Shown here in pieces: positions 8,237 to 14,873 of a stretch of DNA of 26,573 bases (position 1 is its first letter; each line of letters opens with the position of its first letter). Under the pieces are notes generated by a model that was not told where the DNA came from, did no database searches, and worked only from the letters and a program-made list of their open reading frames with translations. The DNA comes from a virus: IMG/VR virus record IMGVR_UViG_3300035661_000288, positions 1-26,573 of that record; one strand, written 5' to 3'. A program made the position numbers and the translations under genes.

Positions 8237-8911
8237 TCAGTTGATGGTAGTTACAGGCTTGTTCTTTTCTGCTAGGGCCAACTGTTTAGCCAGTTTATTG
8301 GCACGACGGGTCGCGTGGCCCTTCAATACGTTCTGCTTTCTGGCTTCGGGGTCGGTGGCCTGCATACGCTTCAAGGTGGCCGCTGCAATCCGGGCCGCAC
8401 CTTCAGCGGACATGGGCTTACTATTGGCTGCCCCAATCTTTGCAGCCCAGGCAGCCTTCTCCTCATCCGTGCGGGACGCTAGGGCATCTTTGATCCGCCC
8501 CCTCGATACCTCAGTGTGCTTGAAGCCCTTCATGGCCTCCACACGGGCAGCCTTGGTAGCTTCCGGCCACTGGCGTCCCCGCATGAACCCACCCTTGGCC
8601 TCTCCGGCGATGTTATAGCCGTTCTCCTTGGAGTTGAACCGCTGGAGAGCTTCAGTCTCCAGGGTTTCAAGTTCGGCCTCGGAGCACTCTCCGAGCAGGA
8701 CGAGTTGGAACGCAGCTTCTCCGTGCTTGTCGAGGGAGCGTTGCAGCTTTGGTGAATGGTGCCGTCCGTTGCGAAGCTCCCAGAGGTGACGACGCCACCG
8801 CTTAGTCATCTCCAGTGATGACACGACATACCACTTGTCTGTGATGACGTTGTGAATCCCGTAGATCCCAACCTCACACACCAACTTTGGGTATTTCCGT
8901 TTCGGAGCCAC
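8237..8911 (-). CDS. GIY-YIG homing endonuclease with NUMOD3-like tail
   Basis: GTG 8911 is preceded by AGGAGA with a short spacer. The N-terminal 100 residues are a GIY-YIG nuclease. G-I-Y is at 15-17, and W-Y-V-V-S-S sits where Y-I-G-S-S is usual. A conserved arginine segment (K-R-W-R-R-H) follows, then L-Q-R-S-L-D-K-H-G, an acidic L-E-T-L-E-T-E stretch and a closing G-Y-N-I. Near residues 130-150 a K-G-F-K-H-T-E...I-K-D-A-L segment matches a NUMOD3 DNA-binding repeat, and the tail is basic. By family knowledge such freestanding nucleases cut intron- or gene-specific sites and spread by homing. Codon use appears less G/C-biased than in the flanking genes, consistent with transfer. It splits the 1395-residue gene from the helix-turn-helix gene without interrupting either. 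Confidence 0.92.
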   Translation of the reverse strand: MAPKRKYPKLVCEVGIYGIHNVITDKWYVVSSLEMTKRWRRHLWELRNGRHHSPKLQRSLDKHGEAAFQLVLLGECSEAELETLETEALQRFNSKENGYNIAGEAKGGFMRGRQWPEATKAARVEAMKGFKHTEVSRGRIKDALASRTDEEKAAWAAKIGAANSKPMSAEGAARIAAATLKRMQATDPEARKQNVLKGHATRRANKLAKQLALAEKNKPVTTIN

Positions 8912-8946
8912 CGACTCTCCTATACCAGTGCCAACAGTGTAAGCGA

Positions 8947-8991
8947 AAACCAGTGGAACCGGAAGTGTTACCCTCCTGATTCCACTGGTTT
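8947..8991 (-). terminator. Long perfect hairpin after the 1395-residue gene, possible terminator
   Basis: Arms 8947-8958 and 8980-8991 are perfect 12-bp inverted repeats (AAACCAGTGGAA and its complement) around a 21-nt loop. The hairpin lies 45 bp after the stop of the 1395-residue gene and upstream of the GIY-YIG start. On the minus strand the 3' arm ends in TTTT, as in a weak intrinsic terminator. The loop is long for that role, so an attenuator, RNA-processing site or endonuclease recognition site is also possible. Confidence 0.4.
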
Positions 8992-9035
8992 AGTTCGTTC
9001 TAACCCTGTAAGGAGTCAGATGCAACTTTCTGCAC

Positions 9036-12000
9036 TCAACTCATGTAGATAACGGCTTCGTATTCACCGGAGCGGATTTTGTCGCGGACCACATCTTCGT
9101 CCTCGGCACCCTCTTCTTCACCAACGGGAACCTGCTGGTCCGTGGCGCGGTCGGAGTAGACGACGACGTATAGGTCGACTTCACCGAAGGTATGAGAGAG
9201 GTCGGAGAGCTTCTGGCCAACCTCCTCTTCGTAGTCACCGTCCCAGAACCCGGCACCATGACCGTTGCGGGTCAGCCAGAAGTCAGAGGCCACCTGGGAG
9301 TCATCGAGACCTTCGAGGAGATCCCCGGCCTGCTCGATGAAGGATTTGCAGTCAGCGTGGGCCTTCTCCTGGGCTTCGTTGTCGATGTCGTCGATGCTGA
9401 AGTTGGAGTCGAGAGGCTCGCCACCGTTGGGGCTGAAGTTGTCGCTGGAGGACCACAGGGCAGTCTCCAGGTAGGAGCGGACGAAGTCGTTCACACGCCA
9501 GTCGGGCTCGGGGGTGACGACGTCAGCCTTCTTGGTGTTGACCTTGGCGATCATGAGGGTGTGGCCCTTGGGGACACCGGCAGTCTTGGCGGCGGACTTG
9601 GCACCCTCTTCATCCAGGTAGCGGAGGCCCCCGGCGTTCTTCGTGGCGGCGAAGTCCTTGCCGTCGAAGTAGGTGGCCTTGCCACTGGCGTCTACGGCCT
9701 TCAGGACGAAGTAGGAGGGCAGTGCCGACCCCATCTTCGCGCTGGAGGTCTTGCTGTAGTTCGCCTGATTGTATTCCTGGTGATGTTCGTCCTGGGTGGC
9801 TTCATCCAGCCACTCGCCATCGTTCTCTTCGTCCCACTCGTCTTTGGAGATGGGCATGAAGTCGAATACATCTTCATAGAAGTGTCCGAACTCCTCGGTG
9901 CCCACGGTGTCGATGGTGGCACCGATGTAGTTGCCATGGAGTTCGTTACCACCGATCACGAAGGTCGGGCGAAGTTCCACGGGGAACTGGAGGACTTCAC
10001 CGGCACCCATGGGGGACCGGGTGTAGCCGCTACCGCGCACGAAGCTGCTGAAGGATTCCACACTGAAGTAGATTTCCACCGGCAGGCCGTTGGGGTTGTC
10101 TTCCTCTGAGCGGCAGTCAGCCTTGAGGGCAGCTTCGTCCTCGATGGTGACACCAGTGACCTTCAGGAGGTCACCACGCACGTTGCTCAGGCCATGGCTG
10201 TAGTCGTGACAGTCGAAACTGTCGATCTCAGGCAGGGAGGTCCAGGTCAGGGCATCCGTGGAGGGGTCGTAGGTGGCCGAGATGTGGCCGTCGAGCCCCT
10301 TGAGTTCCAGGGTGATCCCAGCACCAGGGCCAGCGGTTTTGTCGGTGCTGGAGGTCTTGGGATCATCGGTGCCCGTGGGCTTGTTACCCGGGGCCTTCGT
10401 GAAGACCACGAAGCCGTTCTTCTGGATCTCTTCGAGGGGATCGTAGAGTTCATACTGGGGATACCACCAGAGATCACCCAGGCCGACGATCTCGTCTCGG
10501 TTCTCATCCCACTCCACATCATTGGTGATGATGGGGGCGTCCGTGAGGGCTCCGATCTTCTCGGGGGACAGCCATTCCCAACCATTGGAGGTGGCGTCTT
10601 CCATGAACTCGAAGATGTCACGGCACTCGGCGGCAAGGCCGTCATGGTCGCTGATCTTCAGAGCACCATTGGGGAGCAGTTCGATGTTGTGGCGGAGCTT
10701 TCTGGCCTGCTTGGACTTATGAGCCGACTTGACGCTGGCGAGGGAGAGCCCACGGCTGCGGACGCCGGGATCGGGATCCAGGACGCCCTGGTAGTTATTC
10801 TTGGCGGGCGTCTGGGCCAACTGGCTCTTCAGGGCGATGATCTTCTGGATGATGGCATCCTGCTTGGGGCTGTCGTCAGGCACGGAGAATACCTGCTGGC
10901 GGAGGGCGCGGATCTGGTTCTCGATCTCCGCACGGTTGCCCACCCGCTTGGCCTTGAGAGCCTGCTTGGCGGAGGCTTCGACGGGGAACTCTTCACCGGC
11001 CTCTTCAGCGTGAGCCTTATCTTCAGGGGTCGTGTCCAGTTCCACACCGAGATTCTCAGCCAGGGCTTCGAGGTATTCAGCGGAGGTGTCGATACCATCG
11101 TAGAGTTCCTGGAGAGCTTCCTGGACCTCTTCGGGCTCTTCCTCAGCGATGCGCTTCAGGGCAGCGTAGCGGGGGGCCTTGACGGAACCCTTGTGGGCCG
11201 GGGAGGCGTCGTATTCACCGTTGTCGATGCTCTCACTGTAGTCCTTGGCCATCTCTTCGGCCAGGGCCATGCGGACGGGCTTGGGGAAGATGTTCTGGAC
11301 CTTGTCGCCGGGGGCTCCGAACTCCTTGACATACTTCCGAGCACCCTCATCGACCAGATACAGCCAGAGCTTGGGGGCCAGGGTGGGATCGTAGGTGCCC
11401 TTGGCCTTCCGGCGCTGCACGTTCTTGATGATGGGCATCATCTGGCTATGGTAAAGCTGGTAGTCGTTCTCGATGAAGAGGCGGAGTTCCGTCTGGGCCT
11501 GCTCGTCGCCTTTGATCTCGATCTCACCAACCTTGGGGGCAGCCCACTTGTTGGTGGCTTCCTTGTCCTCACCCTCGGCGTCTCCACCCAGGTGTTCGAC
11601 GAGGGCTTCCACCTTCTCAAGCTGCTCCTCATAGTGAGTCTTGAGTTCGCCCAGGGCTTCCAGGACGGCCTCGGGCTCCTCCTCGGCGAATCGCTTCAGG
11701 GTGGCGAAGCGCGGAGCCTTGGGAGCCTTGGCAGCCTTGGCCGCTTGGCGATCACGAATGGTAGGGCGCACGTCGGCCTCCTCTTGGTCAATTTCGGGCA
11801 TGACAATGTTGTCGGGGGTGATGTCGGAGGCAACCACCGACGAGGCTTCGACGGGGGATAGCTCTTTTTTCTTCAAGGTGTTGACGAGGCTGCGGAAGGT
11901 CTCACCAGCGGGGGCACCGCTGCTGTTGGCGAAGGCGTCAATGGCCTTGGCGAGGGCACGGCGGGTATGGTAGAAGTTCTGCTTGCCCGTGCCGGTTGCC

Positions 12001-13223
12001 GACGTCCACTCTTCCAGTGCATCAGCACGGGCGGCGTCACCCTTGTAGGGGTTGTCCACGAGGATGTCGAACATAGTTAGGATGCGGCGGGCACCCGTGG
12101 GATTCTCCGTCCGGGAGAGGTAGGTGGCGAAGGCATCCCGAGTGGACTTGACGGCCATGTTGGAGATGCCGTTCTCGTTGCTCTCGTCGGCGAGGCTTCG
12201 GACACCAGGGGGGACCATGTCGAGTAGGGAGGGCTTCCCGCCGTCCCAGCCTTCGGGGTTGTCGCCGATCTGAGATTCAGGGATGTCCCTGTGGCGCTTT
12301 AGGATGAATTTCTTCACGATGTCCGAACCCGCCGTGGACTTGCCTTCGAATGGCAGGATGCGGGACATGATGAAGTTGGAGACCCGCTTCTCCAGGGGGA
12401 GGCTCTGGTCACCCTTCGTGGGGTCGAACTTCTGGAGGATGGTGAGGCCGGATGCCCCGTTCCCGGTGCCGGGAGCGTAGAGCAGCTTGGTCAGCATCTC
12501 GTAGATGGCCTCTTCCAGGGTGTCGTCATCCTTGGTCCACCGGAACTTGCGGTAGACGCTCAGGAGGAGACCGTCCCAGTTCTTACTGGTGTCAATCGGC
12601 AGGCCAGCTTCCTGGATAGCCGTATTGATATAGAGGGAGAAGTAGGTGCCAGCAGCTTCCTTGAGGGCGGCGATGAGCCGACGCCAGGGAGCGGGGACCA
12701 TACTGAGGCCAGTCTTGGCAGAAATGACATGACGCTCAATACCCGAGGCGGACTTCGCCTGGATGATAAGCATGTCGTCACCGACAAGATTGGAGGCCAC
12801 GATCTTCAGGGCCGAGCCAGTCTTCGCACTGTAGGCGGTGGAGCCCACGGGGAAGGCAGAGGCGATGGTTCGAAGGCTACCCGTCAGGAGGAGCGGGGGG
12901 TAGGGTTCAGAGATGTCAGGCTGCTGTAGCGTGAAGTCCGGCGTTTCCTTGGCCTTGGCCTTCTCTCGCTCTTCCAGGTAGACTTCAGGATCGAAATCCT
13001 CAGCCTTCTTCACCCCGGCAGCGATGAGTTCGGTCTGGATCCGGCCCTCAGCCACACCATGACTCTCGGCATAGCTGACGGCGGCTTCCACACTGCTTGC
13101 AGCCTTCTCGCGGAAGGTCACAGAGCTAAAGGCGTCAGACGTGGAAATCGGAGCTACAGAAGCCTTCCGCTTCGGGGTCTCGACGGGAACTACCCCGGCG
13201 AAGACAGAGGCAGACAGCTTCAT
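9036..13223 (-). CDS. 1395-residue mosaic phage protein with sigma-like segment
   Basis: ATG 13223 has AAGGAG with 6 nt spacing. Residues about 225-300 resemble sigma-70 region 2: L-E-E-A-I-Y-E-M-L, then K-F-D-P-T-K-G near 263, then a helix ending F-I-M-S-R-I. Residues 360-433 resemble a degenerate region 4, with a T-G-T-G-K-Q-N-F-Y-H-T-R-R-A-L helix pair. A 45-residue acidic/helical module starting K-A-P-R is duplicated (about 500-545 and 680-727). Residues 843-945 (E-K-I-G-A-L-T-D-A-P) and 1270-1340 (F-W-L-T-R-N-G-H-G-A-G-F-W-D) match domains that I know as small stand-alone phage hypothetical proteins. KTSS linkers sit at 956 and 1158, and a G-K-A-T-Y-F module at 1170-1195. Catalytic motifs are absent. 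A role in transcription or in the virion is inference. Confidence 0.9.
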   Translation of the reverse strand: MKLSASVFAGVVPVETPKRKASVAPISTSDAFSSVTFREKAASSVEAAVSYAESHGVAEGRIQTELIAAGVKKAEDFDPEVYLEEREKAKAKETPDFTLQQPDISEPYPPLLLTGSLRTIASAFPVGSTAYSAKTGSALKIVASNLVGDDMLIIQAKSASGIERHVISAKTGLSMVPAPWRRLIAALKEAAGTYFSLYINTAIQEAGLPIDTSKNWDGLLLSVYRKFRWTKDDDTLEEAIYEMLTKLLYAPGTGNGASGLTILQKFDPTKGDQSLPLEKRVSNFIMSRILPFEGKSTAGSDIVKKFILKRHRDIPESQIGDNPEGWDGGKPSLLDMVPPGVRSLADESNENGISNMAVKSTRDAFATYLSRTENPTGARRILTMFDILVDNPYKGDAARADALEEWTSATGTGKQNFYHTRRALAKAIDAFANSSGAPAGETFRSLVNTLKKKELSPVEASSVVASDITPDNIVMPEIDQEEADVRPTIRDRQAAKAAKAPKAPRFATLKRFAEEEPEAVLEALGELKTHYEEQLEKVEALVEHLGGDAEGEDKEATNKWAAPKVGEIEIKGDEQAQTELRLFIENDYQLYHSQMMPIIKNVQRRKAKGTYDPTLAPKLWLYLVDEGARKYVKEFGAPGDKVQNIFPKPVRMALAEEMAKDYSESIDNGEYDASPAHKGSVKAPRYAALKRIAEEEPEEVQEALQELYDGIDTSAEYLEALAENLGVELDTTPEDKAHAEEAGEEFPVEASAKQALKAKRVGNRAEIENQIRALRQQVFSVPDDSPKQDAIIQKIIALKSQLAQTPAKNNYQGVLDPDPGVRSRGLSLASVKSAHKSKQARKLRHNIELLPNGALKISDHDGLAAECRDIFEFMEDATSNGWEWLSPEKIGALTDAPIITNDVEWDENRDEIVGLGDLWWYPQYELYDPLEEIQKNGFVVFTKAPGNKPTGTDDPKTSSTDKTAGPGAGITLELKGLDGHISATYDPSTDALTWTSLPEIDSFDCHDYSHGLSNVRGDLLKVTGVTIEDEAALKADCRSEEDNPNGLPVEIYFSVESFSSFVRGSGYTRSPMGAGEVLQFPVELRPTFVIGGNELHGNYIGATIDTVGTEEFGHFYEDVFDFMPISKDEWDEENDGEWLDEATQDEHHQEYNQANYSKTSSAKMGSALPSYFVLKAVDASGKATYFDGKDFAATKNAGGLRYLDEEGAKSAAKTAGVPKGHTLMIAKVNTKKADVVTPEPDWRVNDFVRSYLETALWSSSDNFSPNGGEPLDSNFSIDDIDNEAQEKAHADCKSFIEQAGDLLEGLDDSQVASDFWLTRNGHGAGFWDGDYEEEVGQKLSDLSHTFGEVDLYVVVYSDRATDQQVPVGEEEGAEDEDVVRDKIRSGEYEAVIYMS

Positions 13224-13238
13224 GGTGCTCTCCTTGTC

Positions 13239-13457
13239 TTAGTCCAGGATGAACAGGTCTTTGTCGGTGCCGTCGCTGGTGTCGTCGCTCGTGAGGATCT
13301 CGTTCAGGGTCTTCTCGAACTCAGCGTGATCGGCGAAGCCGGGGGCCTTCTCGGCTGCCACCTTGGCTGCCATCTTGGAGCCGGGAGCGAGCTTGTTGAC
13401 CTCACCGGCATAAAGCCGGTCCATGACGGTGCGGTCGGGGTTGGCGATCTTGGCCAT
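13239..13457 (-). CDS. Small 72-residue hypothetical protein
   Basis: The best start is ATG 13457, with GAGG 8 nt upstream. A GTG three codons earlier (13466) lies inside that ribosome binding site and is unlikely to be used. The protein is short, Lys/Ala-rich in the middle (P-G-S-K-M-A-A-K-V-A-A-E-K) and strongly acidic at the end (S-D-D-T-S-D-G-T-D-K-D-L-F). It ends 15 bp before the 1395-residue gene, so the two are probably co-translated. It could be a small assembly partner or scaffold-like peptide of that protein. No family is recognised, and its reality rests on spacing, ribosome binding site and codon use. Confidence 0.65.
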   Translation of the reverse strand: MAKIANPDRTVMDRLYAGEVNKLAPGSKMAAKVAAEKAPGFADHAEFEKTLNEILTSDDTSDGTDKDLFILD

Positions 13458-13499
13458 GTTGTCCACCTCTTGGAAGTTGGGAATCGGGAGGAGTTTGAA

Positions 13500-13521
13500 C
13501 CCCCACTACATCACTAGGGGG
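13500..13521. other. G+C-rich hairpin between tail-type and 1395-residue gene blocks
   Basis: CCCCC-A-CTA and TAG-GGGGG pair around a 6-nt loop, with one bulged base. The hairpin lies in the 85-bp gap after the last tail-type gene. No T-run follows on the minus strand, so it is not a typical intrinsic terminator. It may be an RNA-processing or pausing element, or chance in G-rich DNA. Confidence 0.3.
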
Positions 13522-13542
13522 GAGGGAAGTTGAGATTTGAGG

Positions 13543-14208
13543 TTAGATGATGAACCAGTTGGTGCCGTCGAACTGGCAGCAGCGGCCCTGCATGGGGGAC
13601 GACAGGGCCACAGATGCAGCGCCGTCGATGTTCCGACCGTTGCCGTGGATAGTGACCTTGTGGTTGGTGGTGTCGATCTTCTTGATGTGGATGATCTGCC
13701 CGATGGCGGGTGAACCCATAAGGTAGATCGTGATGGCCTTGGCGGTGGCGTCCACCAGGATGGTGTAGTCCGAGACACTGGCGGTGTAGTCGTCGGTCTT
13801 GGTGACGATGGTGCCTGCGAAAGATTGGGCCACTGGAGCTTCTCCATTGTCGAACTGCATCATGATGGTGATCGTGGCAGTCAGGGGGACACTGTCTACG
13901 ATGATGGGTTGGTCGAGGTCGTCCAGAGCGGAGACCGTGACGTCTGTCGTCTTGGTGAATCCGGGGACATGTGTGTAGAGGCCATAGCCGAGGCTGTTGT
14001 CCAGGATACCTGAACTGAAGCCACCTGTGATCCGCACTTTGGCGACATTGGGGGCCGTCCAGTAGAAGCCTACCTGCTGGTGCTCCAGGATGGGGTTCGG
14101 CAGGGCGTAGAACAGGGTGATGATGGGATCTGAGGAAGTCAGGTCATAGTCCGGGCTTGCAGGCATGTTGCCCAGCACGGCGAACCCGGAGACGCGATTG
14201 ATAGCCAT
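13543..14208 (-). CDS. Tail or fibre protein with C-terminal beta-strand decoration domain
   Basis: ATG 14208 overlaps the preceding stop as TAATG, indicating coupled translation. The last 75 residues follow a pattern common at the ends of phage fibre and spike proteins. Y-T-I-L-V-D-A-T is followed by I-T-I-Y-L, then G-Q-I-I-H-I-K-K-I-D, K-V-T-I-H-G-N-G-R-N-I-D-G and F-D-G-T-N-W-F-I-I. These are short beta strands ending in an aromatic Trp-Phe cap. The N-terminal 140 residues also look like immunoglobulin-like or beta-sandwich strands (F-Y-W-T-A-P, V-R-I-T-G-G). By family knowledge such modules contact receptors or trimerise. It closes a run of seven beta-rich genes. The exact tail position is unknown. 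Confidence 0.82.
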   Translation of the reverse strand: MAINRVSGFAVLGNMPASPDYDLTSSDPIITLFYALPNPILEHQQVGFYWTAPNVAKVRITGGFSSGILDNSLGYGLYTHVPGFTKTTDVTVSALDDLDQPIIVDSVPLTATITIMMQFDNGEAPVAQSFAGTIVTKTDDYTASVSDYTILVDATAKAITIYLMGSPAIGQIIHIKKIDTTNHKVTIHGNGRNIDGAASVALSSPMQGRCCQFDGTNWFII

Positions 14209-14873
14209 TACCGTTTGTCCCTATCGTCATAGCTCATGACGTAGACGCCGACTTCCTTCTTGAGGGTTGCCCGCTCAAGCCGTTGGACAGCTACCTGCAA
14301 CCGGAGGGGGTCGTCAGGGTGGAAGCCAATAGTCGGGGAGTTCACCATGTAGAGGGGGTCGAGGTCGTTGTTGTAGCCGGTGCGAGAACTGTAGCGTTGG
14401 CTGAACTCAAAGTCATCGGCCATGTGGGCGATCTGGACGACCCCGTTGTCCGTCATGAGCATGTAGACCATCCGGTTGGGGGTCTTGAGGAGGGCTGGAT
14501 ACACGAGGGTGTGCTTGATGGCGCAGAGTTGGTGGACCTTGATGGTGCCTGACTTCAGGGCTAGGCGGGTCAGGCTGTAGTTGTTCGACCCGAACTCCCG
14601 GTAGGTGAGCACCCAGATTCCGCCCTCGGTGGTGCTGAAGTAGACCCTGGCCACATCGAAGCCTGCATCGTCCTTATCCTCCAGGACAGACACCCAGGTC
14701 ACGTTGTCCCGCAGCTTGAAGATTTTGGAGTTCCCGTAGGCCCTCACGCGAAGCTGGAAAATCGAGGTGACGTAGAAGATGCAGGTGACGCCGTTCAGAT
14801 AGGCGACCCCCTTGGCCAGGGGAGAACCCTCATTGACCAAGGGGACGTAGGTGTCTGAAACGATCCTAGTCAT
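14208..14873 (-). CDS. Beta-rich tail-type protein, 221 residues
   Basis: The start codon overlaps the stop of the 1469-residue gene by one base (TAATG), and its own stop overlaps the next start in the same way, so three genes are translationally coupled. The sequence is almost entirely alternating beta strands and turns (V-T-C-I-F-Y-V-T-S-I-F, G-G-I-W-V-L-T-Y-R-E-F, R-M-V-Y-M-L-M-T-D-N-G). This rhythm suggests propeller-like blades. No signal peptide, membrane helix or enzymatic motif is visible. Position between the giant adhesin and the beta-capped protein suggests a distal tail or fibre component. I do not recognise a named family. Confidence 0.78.
   Translation of the reverse strand: MTRIVSDTYVPLVNEGSPLAKGVAYLNGVTCIFYVTSIFQLRVRAYGNSKIFKLRDNVTWVSVLEDKDDAGFDVARVYFSTTEGGIWVLTYREFGSNNYSLTRLALKSGTIKVHQLCAIKHTLVYPALLKTPNRMVYMLMTDNGVVQIAHMADDFEFSQRYSSRTGYNNDLDPLYMVNSPTIGFHPDDPLRLQVAVQRLERATLKKEVGVYVMSYDDRDKR

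Noticed and set aside
8237-8911. Self-splicing intron hosting the GIY-YIG gene
   Set aside because: Both neighbouring genes have complete ends and starts, and no split exon halves are visible; the nuclease appears freestanding.
6075-11861. Plus-strand frames 6075-7088, 9192-10109 and 10194-11861
   Set aside because: Same antisense artefact opposite the 519- and 1395-residue genes; no recognisable motif.
13458-13466. GTG 13466 as start of the 72-residue gene
   Set aside because: The GTG is part of the GAGGTGG ribosome binding site that serves ATG 13457.
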